Shown here in pieces: positions 20,055 through 32,226 of a DNA stretch of 64,000 bases. Every line of letters starts with the position of its first letter. Position 1 is the first letter of the stretch. Source of the stretch: Manihot esculenta (taxonomy: Eukaryota > Streptophyta > Magnoliopsida > Malpighiales > Euphorbiaceae); contig NC_035171.2 of assembly GCF_001659605.2 (NCBI RefSeq), positions 2,982,325 to 3,046,324 on the forward strand, in the 5' to 3' direction. Both the position numbers and the translations under genes were made by a program. A model generated the notes under the pieces. The model was not told where the DNA came from and made no database searches. It worked only from the letters and a program-made list of their open reading frames with translations.

Positions 20055-23000
20055 TTAAAAGAGATGATGATATTGCCGGAGCATAGACTCCCGTGTCTCC
20101 CAAGTGCATTCTTCTATATTGTGGTGGTTCCACAGGACTTTCACCATCGGGATTTCCTTGTTTCTCAGCTTCCTGATCTGGGTGTCTAGGATCCGTACTG
20201 GCTGCTCAACATAGGTGAGATCCTCTTGGATCTCCACATCAGGCTCACTAAGAACCTTGCTCGGATCTGACACGAACTTTCTCAACATAGAAACATGGAA
20301 AACCGGATGGATTCTCTCCATTGAAGCAGGTAAATCCAGCTTGTACGATACATTCCCAATCTTTTGCAAGACTTCGAAGGGTCCGATGTACCGCGGAGCC
20401 AGTTTACCCTTCTTCCCGAACCGAACCACTCCTTTCATTGGAGACACCTTGAGCAATACCAGATCCCCCTCCTGAAACTATACTAGTCTTCTGCGGATGT
20501 CTGCATAACTCTTCTGTCTGCTTGCAGCTGTCTTGATTCTTTCTCTGATCATGGGCACCACCCTGCTGGTGATCTCTACTAGCTCGGGTCCTGCTAAAGA
20601 CCTCTCTCCTACCTCTTCCCAGCAAACAGGTGATCTGCACTTCCTTCCATATAAAGCTTCATATGGAGCCATCCCGATGCTAGCATGATGGCTGTTATTG
20701 TAGGCAAACTCCACCAAAGGTAGATGCTGCCTCCAAGAACCGCCAAAGTCCAGCACACACATTCTGAGCATATCTTCTATGGTCTGGATGGTCCTCTCTG
20801 ACTGTCCGTCTGTCTGTGGATGGAAGGCAGTGCTGAAATCCAACCTAGTACCCATAGCATTCTGCAGACTCCGCCAAAACCTGGAGGTGAACTGGGGCCC
20901 TCTATCTGACACTATAGAAACAATAACCCCATGCAGTCTGACTATCTCATCAACGTACACCTGCGCCAACTTGTCCACAGAATAGCCACTCCTGACAGGG
21001 ATAAAGTGAGCAGATTTGGTGAGTCTATCCACAATCACCCATATGGAGTCCAATCTGTTGGACGTCGCCGGTAACCCCACTACGAAGTCTAGCTATATTC
21101 TCCCATTTCCACTCTGGAATAGGTAGCGGGTTAAGCATTCCAGCCGGCTTCTGATGTTCCAGCTTCACCCTCTGACATACTTCGCAGGCGGACACAAACT
21201 GTGCCGCTTCTCTCTTCATAGCTGGCCACCAATAAACTTTCTTCAGATCTTGATACATCTTGGTGGCTCCGGGGTGAATGCTGTATCTTGCATTATGAGC
21301 CTCTCTCATAATGTCCCCTTTTAGCCCAATGTCATCTGGTACACACAATCGACTCCCATAGCGGAGGATCCCCTTGTTGTCAAATCTGAACTCGCTGCCT
21401 TTGCTCGACTGAACAGTCCTGGCAATCTTTACTAACTCTGGGTTCTCATGCTGTTTCTGAGCCACCTGCTCCAGAAACACGGGTGTCACTTTCATCTGAG
21501 CAACCAAAGCACCTGTACCAGACAACTCCAACTGTAGACCTTCCTCAATGAGCTTGTAAAACTCTTTCACCACTGGTCTCCTCTCTGCCGTGATGTGGGA
21601 TAGACTGCCTAGTGACTTCCGGCTTAGGGCGTCTGCCACAACATTCGCCTTACCCGGATGATACTGAATCTTGCAATCATAGTCACTCAGCAACTCTACC
21701 CATCTCCTCTGTCTCAAATTCAAATCTCTTTGACTCAGGATGTACTGCAGGCTTTTATGATCGGTGAAGATCTCACATTTTACCCCATAGAGGTAATGCC
21801 TCCACATCTTGAGTGCAAAGATTACTGCTGCCATCTCAAGGTCATGTGTGGGGTAATTCAACTCATGCTTCTTTAGCTGCCTAGAAGCGTAAGCAATCAC
21901 CCTCTCATTCTGCATAAGCACACAACCCAGTCCCACACGGGACGCATCACAAAAGACTGTAAAGTCTGCATCACTAGATGGCAGAGCTAAAACTGGTGCT
22001 GAAGTCAACCTCTTCTTAAGCTCTTCAAAACTCTCCTCGCACTGGTCGGTCCACACAAATTTCTGATTCTTCCTGGTTAGTCTGGTTAGAGGAGCTGCTA
22101 TCTTTGAGAAGTCCTGAACGAACCTCCTGTAGTAACCTGCCAAACCCAAGAAACTCCTGATCTCTGTCACTGAAGTGGGTCGAGGCCAGTTAGCCACAGT
22201 CTCTGTCTTCTTGGGGTCTACCTCTATTCCATTCTTTGACACTACATGCCCCAAGAATGAAATGCTCCTCAGCCAGAACTCACACTTTGAGAACTTGGCA
22301 TACAAGCCATGCTCCCTCAAGGTCTGCAAAACCAACCGCAGATGATGGGCATGCTCCTCTGCATTCCTGGAATACACTAAGATATCATCTATGAAGACAA
22401 TAACAAAGTGATCCAGGTACTGGCTAAACACTCTATTCATGAGATCCATGAATGCTGCAGGGGCGTTAGTTAACCCGAACGGCATCACAAGGAACTCAAA
22501 ATGTCCATATCTGGTCCTGAAAGCTGTCTTTGGTACGTCCTCTTCCCTGATCCTCAACTGATGGTACCCCGATCTCAGATCTATTTTGGAGAAACAACCC
22601 GCTCCTGCTAGCTGGTCGAATAGATCGTCGATCCTTGGCAATGGGTACTTATTCTTGGTAGTGACTTTGTTCAACTGCCTGTAGTCGATACAAAGTCTAA
22701 GGGATCCATCCTTCTTTCTCACAAACAAAACTGGAGCACCCCAGGGTGAGGTACTCGGTCGGATGAAGCCCTTGTCTACCAGCTCCTGTAACTGCTCCTT
22801 CAACTCTTTCAATTCTGCTGGCGCCATCCTGTAGGGAGGGATAGAGATCGGTCGGGTTCCAGGCATCAGTTCTATCTCGAACTCTATCTCCCTAGCAGGT
22901 GGTAAACCTGGCAGCTCGTCTGGGAACACATCTAAGAACTCTCTAACCACTGGCACCGAGGCGGGCTCTCTGACCTGACTATTAAGCTCTCTCACATGAG

Positions 23001-24705
23001 CCAAGTACCCCTGACATCCCTTCCTAAGCAACCTACGAGCCTGAAGAGCTGAGATCATACCTCTAGGTGTACCCCTCCTGTCTCCTCTGAAGACGACCTC
23101 TGATCCATCCTGACCTCTGAACCTGACTACCTTGTCCCTGCAGTCCAAGGTAGCACCATGGGTAGATAACCAGTCCATCCCTAGAATGACGTCAAAATCT
23201 GTCAAATCTAGAACCACTAGGTCGGCGGACATGCATCTCCCTTCAACAAAAACTGGACTACACTGACAGACTGACTCTGCCACTGATGGATCACACTTGG
23301 GTCCACTGACCCAGAGAGGACACTCTAACCCAGAAGTCATCAATCCCAACCTCTCCACGGCCCTCGGAGCAATAAAAGAATGAGATGCACCAGGGTCCAT
23401 CAATGCATATACATCCGAACATCCAATGACGAGATTACCTGCCACCACGGTGTTGGATGCGTCTGCCTCCTGCTGTGTCATTGTGAAGATCCGTGCTGGG
23501 GCTGACGGACCTTCTCCTCTGAAACCCGCTGAAGAAGAGGCTGCTCCTCTCCCTCTGCCTCTGCCACTGGCCTGAGTCATGGCTGGAGCTGCTGGCTGCT
23601 TAACTGTCCCCTGAATGATGGCACTAGCTTCCATTCTCCTAGCCATATCTACTATGGCGTGAAAACTCTCTCTATCTGCTGACTGTACCAAGGAGGAATA
23701 CCTGGGATGGAGCTTCATGATATACCTCCTCGACTTCTTCTGGTCTGTGCTAAGGTCTTGCCCAGCAAATGGCAGCAACTCCATAAACCTGTCGGTATAT
23801 TCGTCTACACTCATGTCATCAGTTTGCCTCAACTGCTCGAATTCTATCATCTTCAATTCCCTTGAACTATCAGGGAAAGCCCATCCTGCAAACTCGTTTG
23901 CAAACTCTTCCCAAGTCATGTTGTCCACTCTCGGGTTCACATAATTTTTGAACCACTCCCGTGCCTTTTTGCACTTAAGCGTGAACCCGGCCATCTGAAT
24001 GGCTCTACTGTCATCCGCCCCTATCTCATCTGTAATTGCCTTGACCCGCTCCAAGTACACGAACGGATCATTACCGGTTTCAAACTGGGGAGCACCCAGC
24101 TTCATATAGTCTGTCATCTTAACCTTGCTCCCACTGGCTGAGCTAGGTCTAGGTGGTTGAGCAACTGGGGCTGCTGGTTCTGCAGGTGGTGGAGGTGGTA
24201 CAACATTTTCTGAGGTAGGGTTTGCTGGATTTGGATAGTAGGGTGGAGGTGGATACATTGGGTACTGAGAGTATGGTGGGTAGTATGGTGGGTATGGCAT
24301 CTGTGTGGGATAAGGGGTGAAACTAGGGTAATCCGATGTACCTCCCATCGAATACCCGGGATGTTGTGAGAAATGTGGGTAGTGAGGTGGCTGTACAAAT
24401 CCCGAGGCCTGAGTGCCTCCTTGGGATTCTCCCATCCCTTCTTCTGACATACTGACTCCCAAACTGCCATCCCTCCTCTGTTCTACGTCCATATCATCCC
24501 CCATATCCTCTGACGCTCCTCCCTGAACTGTTCCTCTGACTGATCTGCTTCTACCCAGATCCAGAGACCTTCTAGGGTCTCTTGCTACTCTGTCCCTGTT
24601 GGACCTGCTTGACATTGCCCTAGGCAATGTAGGAGGACGGGCGCTCATGCCCTCATCCTCAGGTGGTACTCCAGTCAACCTTGCTGATCGACGAGTTCCT
24701 CTCAT
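20055..24705 (-). pseudogene. E1 gag-pol polyprotein gene, nearly intact
   Basis: Starts at ATG 24705 ([12 protein letters not shown], the same start as in E2, E3 and E4). Order: proline-rich gag leader; capsid with WFKNYV and [10 protein letters not shown]; protease DPGASHSFI (about 23400); RT from [11 protein letters not shown] to the YxDD-type [10 protein letters not shown] (about 22390); RNase [11 protein letters not shown] (about 21950) ending at [10 protein letters not shown]; and the integrase zinc site HPGATK...CEVCQRVK. A 2-bp loss at about 21088 shifts frame just before the integrase core, which continues at 20478-21080 with VSDRGPQFTS and the [12 protein letters not shown] region. 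A TAG at about 20478 precedes the chromodomain-like tail that ends at 20055 (VKVLWNHHNIEECTWE). The gag has no CCHC zinc knuckle: about 116 codons present in E4 are missing in frame near 23600. Confidence 0.92.
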
Positions 24706-24962
24706 CATGTTTTCTGAAAAACAGCACGCATCACAAGCAACATTAGCATCATATGGTTCATGTGGGCACACATGAACCCGCATCACATACATCACATATC
24801 ATAGCATATCATTAATGCACATGCATATTATCATGGCATTTCACATCATCATGCAAGACAGGACTCCACATCCTATCCTAGTGGACATGATCTTTTCCTA
24901 TTGTGCTTGACCTTCTATAACCTCTATGAGCCCGACACTCTAGGTCCGACCATATGAACCTA

Positions 24963-24976
24963 GGGCTCTGATACCA
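24963..24976 (-). other. E1 primer binding site (tRNA-Met type)
   Basis: The minus strand reads TGGTATCAGAGCCC directly after the 5' LTR, complementary to the 3' end of initiator tRNA-Met, the usual primer of this lineage. Confidence 0.88.
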
Positions 24977-25841
24977 TTCTGTGACGACCCGAAAATCGGA
25001 CCGCTACCGGCGCTAGGATCCGGGTCGACTTAAGGCCGCCGGGACCCGTAGCAAGCCTGACATATAACCTGTAAACCTGTATAATCCCATACATGATCAA
25101 CAACATGCATAAAAATTAAAACTTTTCTTTCCATACGCATCAACCAAACTCAACCTGTGCATAACATTAACATAACTTTGATCCCTCTGTGGGATCTCAT
25201 CTGTGCCCTCAAAAGGTAACATAACCTGTGTTGAGCTGGTTTACATAAACATCATCAAAATCTCTAAGATCATGTATAAAAAGGGATACAACATTCTATG
25301 GTCAAGCACACACTAACATCCATAAAACTCATTACATAACTATACTTACCATTTTCCCAGGGCCTCCTCTGGCTCCTGGTCTTCAAGTCCCATAACCGTG
25401 CCTTACTCTGTGCCAGGCCTGTAGACTGGGGCCTGAACTTGTTTACTCTGTGCCAGGCCTGTAGCATGGGGCCTGGTCTTCCTGTCTTGGACTAACTGGG
25501 TCATCCGACATTCACCCACAACAACAACAATTTATGCAATGCGGCATATTCGTGAAAACTAATGCAATCATCCTATTGCATAATCATGATGCATGAAACA
25601 TGATAAAGCATTTAATTTAGAAGATTAAGTTATAGTTCCACTCACCTCTGGCTGACTCTGACAATACCGAAGCAGCTGAACTCACTGCTGGGGTCCTCGG
25701 TTCCTCGGGTCCGAACCTACACAGGTGGACTTAAATGAGGGACCAAACATACCTGAACATAACTCTAAAATATTCCCCAAAAACCCCCTAAAACATCCTG
25801 AAAATATCACATAGAGATATGCATGAAATGGCTGAACAGGG

Positions 25842-26030
25842 CACTTTCGGCGGCACCTTCGGCGGCCGAAAGTCCTGGACAGAGACGAAACTCAGGTAGG
25901 TTCGGCGGCACCTTCGGCGGCCGAAAGTCCCAGACAGAGACGAAAGTCTCTTTTCGGGGGCAACTTCGGCAGCCGAAAGGCCTGCCTCCCCAGCCATGTT
26001 CGGCGGCCGAAAGTGCCTTCGGCTGCCGAA
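25842..26030 (-). repeat. GGCCGAA palindrome cluster, E1 5' LTR, downstream of TATA
   Basis: Almost base-for-base the same as 18888-19075. Confidence 0.85.
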
Positions 26031-26546
26031 CCTGGTTTCTGCCAAAAGGCAGAAACTTGGCTCCTTTGTGCATTTCGCCTCCAAACCTTAAATCATGCAT
26101 ATTTTTCAACCAAAGCATGCATACAAGTTCCTAGGGGCCTCAAACATGCATATACCCCATCTACAACACTTCAATCACACACAATCAAGCTACATTGTTC
26201 AAAAAGTCATCAAAAACCCATAGGTTCAACATATGCCCTAACATGCATTCTATCCCTTAAAACTTCATAAAACTTGTTTAAATCATACATTGAGCTTAAG
26301 ATCGGCTCTTACCTCTTGAAGATCGAGGGTTGAGGAGATCTAAACTTGGAGATGGGAGAAGTTCCAACTTTTGGTCTCCAAGCTCCAAAACTCGTTCTAA
26401 GCTCAAAGATCTTCAAAACCAAAGTTATAAACTTGTAAAGATCATGGAAAAAGGAAGGAAAAACTCAAGGTTGGGGAAGGATGGCGGAATGCTCACCTTG
26501 GCCGAAATGAGGAGAAAAAGCTCGCCCATTTTCGGCTAAGGGACCC

Positions 26547-26553
26547 TTTTATA
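26547..26553 (-). promoter_or_regulatory. TATA box, E1 5' LTR
   Basis: TATAAAA on the minus strand. As part of the 5' LTR this would drive the full-length transcript. Confidence 0.78.
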
Positions 26554-26572
26554 GGTGGCTGGCCAGGCCACG

Positions 26573-26740
26573 TTCGGGGGCCGAATGTGCCTCCGCATGC
26601 ATGCCATGTTCGGCGGCCGAACATGAGGTTCGGCGGCCGAACCTGGACTTCCCTCACTCATGCTTTCGGGGGCCTAACGTGCCTCCAAAATGCATGCATG
26701 TTCGGCGGCCGAACTTGACTTTCGGCGGCCGAACCTGGGT
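26573..26740 (-). repeat. GGCCGAA palindrome cluster, E1 5' LTR, upstream of TATA
   Basis: Same layout as 19618-19785. Confidence 0.85.
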
Positions 26741-26910
26741 TTTCCTCCAAAGACCTTTCATGTAAAAACTCATTTAATTTCTTACTTAAAAACATGAAAT
26801 ACATGAAAACATTTCATAAAATCATAGTTTTACCCTTCTAGAGGTTTCCGACATCCGAGGTCCCACCGGACGGTAGGGATTCCGATACCGGAGTCTAGCC
26901 GGGTATTACA

Positions 26911-27258
26911 AATTTATTTTCTAAAAAGTAAATTAAAATAAAAATAAATAAATTGAATCGAATTACTGAGAAGATGAACTAACCTTTTGAATTAAATTAA
27001 TTGATCCATATTTTATTTTTAACTTGAACTAAATTTTGTTCACCTTAATCAGAATTTTGTGCAAAGTTGCGTGAAATTTTTTGCAATAACATGTGAATAA
27101 ATTATAAAAAATTATTTAAAGTACATAATTTATTTAAAATAAATTTAGAGAGTTGCAACATATATTTATGAGAATTATATAATACCATATGAGATATTTT
27201 TGTCACTTTTTATGTTTTTAATAATTTTTTTGGTTATCAAGGAGATTAAACAAGAAAC
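26911..27258. other. AT-rich flank, right of E1
   Basis: Starts with the AATTT target duplication of E1. From about 27105 it is part of a block repeated at 32885 onward. No gene seen. Confidence 0.65.
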
Positions 27259-27531
27259 TCAGGTCGAGCACCACCGGGTCTGGGTGAAACCCACTTTGTC
27301 TCTCATCAAGACCCCACTCATGCCGTTGGAGGAACAGCCAGAATGCAGGAACGCCCGGAGAAAGATCTCGCCCAGTGAGTAAGCCGGCCGGTCAGCACAA
27401 CAATTTGCTTCTCTGCAAATATGTTGTACAATGATGTTCCAATCTGGTCTTTGTATGCTCTGAATAGCAGAAACAATATCTTTGTACTCTCTTGGGACTA
27501 ATCTGGTCTTTGTATGTTCCAATCTGGTCAA
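27259..27531 (-). pseudogene. RNase H-like (RVT_3) fragment, copy 1
   Basis: A 90-codon minus-strand frame with YKDIVSAIQSIQ and IIVQHICREANCCADRPA, the C-terminal part of the plant RNase H-like domain found in non-LTR elements and their host derivatives (the REAN..AD motif carries the late catalytic Asp). There is no N-terminal half here. A longer copy lies at 33037-33540. It abuts the kinase exon of copy 2 at about 27527. Confidence 0.65.
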
Positions 27532-28761
27532 ATTGCTCTCCCAAAATTCAAGGCAAGGCTACAAGGAATTTCAATCTGAGGTCAGATTCTGCAAGTTCAA
27601 TGTCAATCGAATTACTAGCTCTTTGTTTGAATCCTAACTTCACTTATGTTAGCTAAAATGCATTAGCAATTTGGAATGCAGGCACAACTGTTGATGATTG
27701 TTCATCACAGAAACTTGGTTTCTCTAATTGGCCACTGTGATGACCGTCATAATAAGGCTCTGATTTATGAATACATGGCTAATGGAAATTTGCGAGAGCA
27801 TTTAACAGGTAACCAACTTGTTCTATGCCTCTCATTTTTCTTGAACAACACCAATTGAAAGAGAATATTGTTTACATATTTTGATTGCAGACACAAGTGG
27901 GAGTACTTTGAATTGGAATGAAAGGCTTCATATTGCAGCAGATGCAGCACAGGGTTCCTATCTGATCCATTTCAGATTATTTAATTTTTCTCTTCATTGA
28001 TAATTTCTTTATTCTTTGTGTTATCTAATTCTCTATGGGGTGTTGCAGGACTGGAATATCTACATAACGGTTGCAAGCCACCGATAATCCACAGGGATTT
28101 GAAGACTTCCAACATCTTATTGAATGAAAAATTGCGAGCAAAGATATCTGATTTCGGGCTATCAAGAGCTTTCGCAAATGAAAGTGGTTCACATATAACA
28201 ACTCGCCCTGCAGGCACACTCGGCTACCTGGATCCTCAGTAGGTTCTCAGCTCCACATTTATTCTAATGCTCTTTAAACTTTTTCAGCTAGTGATCTGCT
28301 GATATCCAGTTTCTTTTCATTTTTCAATTAGGGCTCAGTAATCAGGAAACTTTAATAAGAAAAGCGACATATACAGCTTTGGGATAATTCTACTTGAGCT
28401 GATAACTGGTCAGCCTGCCATAAGAAGAGACGTCAATGGAGAAATTATTCGAATACAAGAGTGGGTTACACCAATAATTGAGAATGGCGATGTCAGAAGC
28501 ATAGTTGATCCCAGGCTACAGGGAGACTTCGATGCCAATTCTGCCTGGAAAGCTGTGGAAATAGCTCTGTCCTGTGTACTGAATACAGTAACTCGAAGGC
28601 CAGACATGACTGATGTATTGATTGAACTGAAGGAATGTTTGGGTATGGTAACAGCTGTTGTTGGATCTCAGAGGATGGATAGAGGAAGGACAAGATCCAT
28701 CAATTCACTTGAAATGAGGTCTTTGGAAATCTACACTGAAACGGCTCCCAGTCCAAGGTAG
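27527..28761 (+). pseudogene. Receptor-like kinase, 3' exons (copy 2)
   Basis: A close paralogue of the kinase at 4-1236 with the same exon layout: 27527-27580, 27682-27808, 27891-27953, 28049-28238 and 28332-28761, with identical exon lengths where both are complete. Introns are also conserved, so this is a DNA duplication, not retroposition. Motifs [17 protein letters not shown] and GTLGYLDP are kept. A TAA at 28339-28341 replaces a Ser codon (TCA in copy 1) at the start of the last exon. That stop would remove the C-lobe, so this copy is probably a pseudogene. Its 5' end is cut: coding similarity begins at VKLLSQNSRQ, joined directly to the RNase H-like fragment. Confidence 0.85.
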
Positions 28762-28795
28762 TCTCATATCACGTCCCAATGTCAATGGGAGCTGA

Positions 28796-29264
28796 AAATA
28801 TTTGGTGTGCAAGCCTCTATTTTGTATGTTCGTATGTAATAATTAGATAAACTATATTTTAATTCTTATATTATAATTAATGAATTAATTTATATATTTT
28901 TTTTCACACAATATTCTTATTGTACTATACTACACAAATAAAAGAACTTTTATATTTAAAAACTCAAATCCTCCTTCCTTTTTCATTTTCTTCTCCAAAG
29001 GTGAATGGCAAATTGATAGATGTGTATTATGAAATTTGAAAATTATTGTAAATTTGTAAATTTTTATTACTTATAATAGTAGTAAAAATGGTTTAGTTGT
29101 ATAAGGTGTTTGAATGAATGGAAGTATTTGTTTTATAATGTTTACTTTGACCGTGAAATTGAAAATGGTGAAGATTTTAAGAAAACTACAGATTTTAAAT
29201 CTAAAGACCGATATGTTTTAATATATAAAAATTAAAGAAATAAAGTGTTTATAATTACTACTAT
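28796..29264. repeat. Kinase 3' flank, copy 2
   Basis: Parallels direct repeats R1 and R2 of copy 1. Here the hAT element is absent: the flank runs without a break from the stop codon through GTCAATGGGAGC. Confidence 0.8.
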
Positions 29265-30110
29265 AAAATTATTACCTCTGAAATTATTACCTCTAAACTA
29301 GGTAATAGATGATTTGATACTGACGTGTAGACCCTGTCTAAATCTATTATATTTAGCTTCCTCATAAGGCAATATGTCTAAAATAAAGCAATAAAGGTCC
29401 TCAAACTTGTCAACATACTCTCTTACTAAGAGGTTTTCTTGAAACAACCTGAAAAAGGCATCCTATTTTTTCTTCCTGTAACTTTTTGACAAATACTCTT
29501 GGCAAAATTCGTATACAAATTGATCCCAAGTCAATTTGACTCTATATCTGCGACGTATGCTATCAAACCAGCTATCGGCCTTAAAGCAATCCATGTGCAT
29601 TATCTAGCTTATTTGCATCAGTCAACTTCATTAATTCAAACTCTTTTATCACTTTCTTTAACTATTTATTTGCAATATCAGCATCAGACGAACCCTCAAA
29701 ATCATAAGCCCCCAAATGCCTAGCATGATCCACTATTTCCTACAGATCTAGAGGTTTAGCTGTAACAGTAACTACTTATACCACAAAAGCACCCAGGTCT
29801 GTATTTATCTGAAAAGGAACAGCTGGTGCTACAAGTGAAACAAGAGGTGGAGCTGCAGGTGTAACAGGAGGTGCAACTGCGGTTGTCGAGGAAGGTGGTG
29901 GTGCAGCCGAATATGCCCCTGATTCAATACCATGAGAAGCAGAATCTCTATGCCCATCTCCACTCTTAGGTAAAACATGATTTGCCACCCCTTCTGGAGG
30001 TGGAGGTGTAATTGTAGGATCCCCATGAGATCAGCCAATATTAGCTAATCTAATTGTATGAACACCACGACCTCGACTTCTATTACCTACTTTGGGCGGT
30101 ATTGTCCTAC
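29265..30110 (-). pseudogene. Decayed Ty3/gypsy gag (minus strand), copy 2
   Basis: Parallels 4039-4868. The minus-strand proline-rich leader is broken by a stop and small changes; the capsid part (29290-29750) is unreadable in any single frame. The primer-site region is at about 30188-30205 (reverse complement GAGATCAGAGC). Confidence 0.6.
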
Positions 30111-30208
30111 AATAAAAAATACAAAAGAATTATCAGAATATAATTAAGAATACTAATAAAAAAAAAAGTCTAAAGAATCTATAAATCTAAGCTCTGATCT
30201 CAAAAATT

Positions 30209-30396
30209 GTCACACCCACTCTCTAACCTGTAAGGACGGATATGACTCGAAAACTGACAGAATTTTTTCTGAATATATATATAATGAATATGTATAACCT
30301 GCTATAATTTTAAAATATAAAAAAAAATGAAGGATAGAACTGGTGGCTAGTCTAGTTAATTCATAATATATTTACACCATTATTCCCTCTATGAAG

Positions 30397-30477
<81 letters not shown>

Positions 30478-31128
30478 AAATAAAATACATCCAGTAGCCT
30501 GAGCATACAATTTATATATCATCCTTCAAAATTACAAAAAATTTACAAAGAACTTAGGATTGGTCTGACCTCCACCAGACTCTGAAACTGAAGAAGTGGA
30601 AGAAAGGACAACACTAGAAGATATAGACTGCTTGGAGTGAATCACCCAAAAGAATCTGTAATATTAAAAATATAAGGGGTGAGTACAATTTACTCAATGA
30701 GTGGATAAATAAATAATAAAAGAGAATAGATAAATTCTAGATACTTAGTAGTATCAAATATTAAGTTAAATTAGGTCAGCTGAATAAATATAATTTAATT
30801 CATTTAATATAAATTAAGTTGAATAAACATTTTGCTAAGATATTATTGATGGAATAATAAATACAGAATCATGAATGTGATAAATAAAATCCGGATACAC
30901 TCATAACATTCTTCATGTGGATAATACTGACATATCAAGTGTGTTAAAATAAAATAATAACAGCCTGAGAGCAATACTGGCATTTTAGACTCGATGATGA
31001 CAATGTTGGCCTAAAGATAAATAAAATACTGGTTATACACATGTGCATAGCCGCCCCAAAGACAATATTATGTATATCAAGCATTATCCCAAAAACATTA
31101 TAAATATATGCTAAATTGAAAATAAATT
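30209..31128 (-). mobile_element. Gypsy LTR remnant (minus strand), copy 2
   Basis: Begins TGTCACACCCACTCTCTAAC next to the decayed primer site and extends about 920 bp with similarity to 14212-15066. It lacks the SINE present in copy 1. It ends where a plus-strand gypsy fragment begins. The exact LTR terminus is not certain. Confidence 0.6.
30401..30476. repeat. (TA)n microsatellite
   Basis: About 38 TA/AT units inside the gypsy LTR remnant. Confidence 0.95.
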
Positions 31129-31905
31129 TGATGTAGAGCAACTAGCCTTGGACTTTAAAGCATATTTAGACCGAGCCTAACTTTTGCTGCCGACGTCCGA
31201 TGGAGAACCAGGATTGCTTTTCGAAAAGGGAATTTCGAGATGCACGACTTTCAAAAGTGTGACGAGAGTCGTAGGTCTTGTCACAAAGTTCGATATGTAA
31301 ATTCCATCGTCTTTCAGCATATCTTTTCTCTTATATCATTTTAGCCAAACGATATCAGATTGGTATCAGAGTAAAGTTCGACCATGACAGATTAGCAAGA
31401 GGTGCGACTTGCTGCGATTGAGGCATATTTGACAGAATTGAAGGAGATGATCAGACAGCTGACCCTACAGTAGGGAATCCACTAACCCACCGCCGCCGCA
31501 CACCCCCAGCCAGTCGCCAATCCTATGCCTGTAAATCTCCAACAGAACTATCAAGAAGGTTACAAGATCAAGATATCTTTAAAACTTTTCTGATTCGTTG
31601 AATGTGAAATTTGTTCTTATTGGCTGACAATGGTTGAACGTTTCTTCGAAGTTATGAACGTGAAAGAAGATCGCAAAGTTTCAATTGTGACTTATAAGTT
31701 AAAAGGAGTACAGCAGTCTGGTGGAATTCGATTCAAAACGAACGTTATCGAAGGAGGCTGGAACCCATATGAAACTAGGTGTTGATAAAGTAGATGATTG
31801 AACAACGGTTCTTGCCTGGTGATCAGGCTTAGATTTTATATAACCGGTATCATGACTATGTATATGAGAACCGAAAGGTGAATGAATATACCGAAAAATT
31901 TATTT
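31129..31905 (+). pseudogene. Truncated gypsy element: LTR end, primer site and gag
   Basis: A primer site TGGTATCAGAGT at 31371-31382 is followed by an ATG at 31384 and a gag-like region in broken frames: EAYLTELKEMIRQL, WLTMVERFFEVMNVKED and VSIVTYKLKG, then a YNRYHDYVYENRKVNEYTEKF-like part spread over frames. This is the Retrotrans_gag capsid fold region. Several stops are present. Sequence before 31371 would be the end of the LTR. The fragment stops abruptly at 31905, at repeat block P. Confidence 0.7.
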
Positions 31906-32226
31906 AAATGAATTAAAGATGCATTTATTATAATAAAAATAAAAACATTTAGGTAAGGTATATCTTAAGAGTTTTCAATAATTTATATTAGCATGACCTG
32001 ATAATAAAATTTTAAAAGGAAGAATAAATATAATATTTATTTATTTATGGATTTGATAGGTCTACGGTGATAAGTTTCCAACCATTGTCACGAGCTAAAA
32101 ACGTTTAAGGGAAAGAAAGGGCTTTAATAAAAGACTTGTCTTCTTCATCTTCAATTTCAACGACGTATTTCGCAAGTTTATTTATTTTGTTTCTTTCATT
32201 CATTTTCCACTATAAATAACAAATTG
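31906..32226. repeat. Local repeat block P, copy 2
   Basis: Closely matches 17104-17392, but has about 35 extra bases (TTCCAACCATTGTCACGAGC and neighbours) after GGTGATAAG. Confidence 0.75.

Larger units (their letters stand above)
17720..26910 (-). mobile_element. E1: complete Tekay-type Ty3/gypsy element
   Basis: A 9.19 kb element in minus orientation with a perfect 5-bp target duplication AATTT (17715-17719 and 26911-26915). It has two LTRs, a tRNA-Met-type primer site (24963-24976), a polypurine tract (19957-19972, minus strand) and one gag-pol gene. The gag-protease-RT-RNase H-integrase order with a chromodomain-like C-terminus places it with the Tekay/Del chromoviruses. By eye the shared LTR sequence differs at roughly 9 positions in about 1.9 kb, so insertion was recent. 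Defects: an in-frame loss of the gag zinc knuckles, one frameshift and one stop in the integrase region, and a ~306-bp deletion in the right LTR. Confidence 0.92.
24980..26910 (-). repeat. E1 5' LTR (right side), with internal deletion
   Basis: 1931 bp. Same termini as 17720-19956 but about 306 bp shorter. The gap follows ACTATACT at about 25347 and removes the stretch equal to about 18086-18391, including the first of three hairpin units. Short TACT repeats flank the missing segment in the intact LTR, which suggests slippage or microhomology deletion. Confidence 0.92.

Noticed and set aside
31129..31370. A single element made of the minus LTR at 30209-31128 plus the plus-strand gag at 31384
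   Set aside because: The two have opposite orientations and separate primer sites, so they are fragments of different elements lying side by side.
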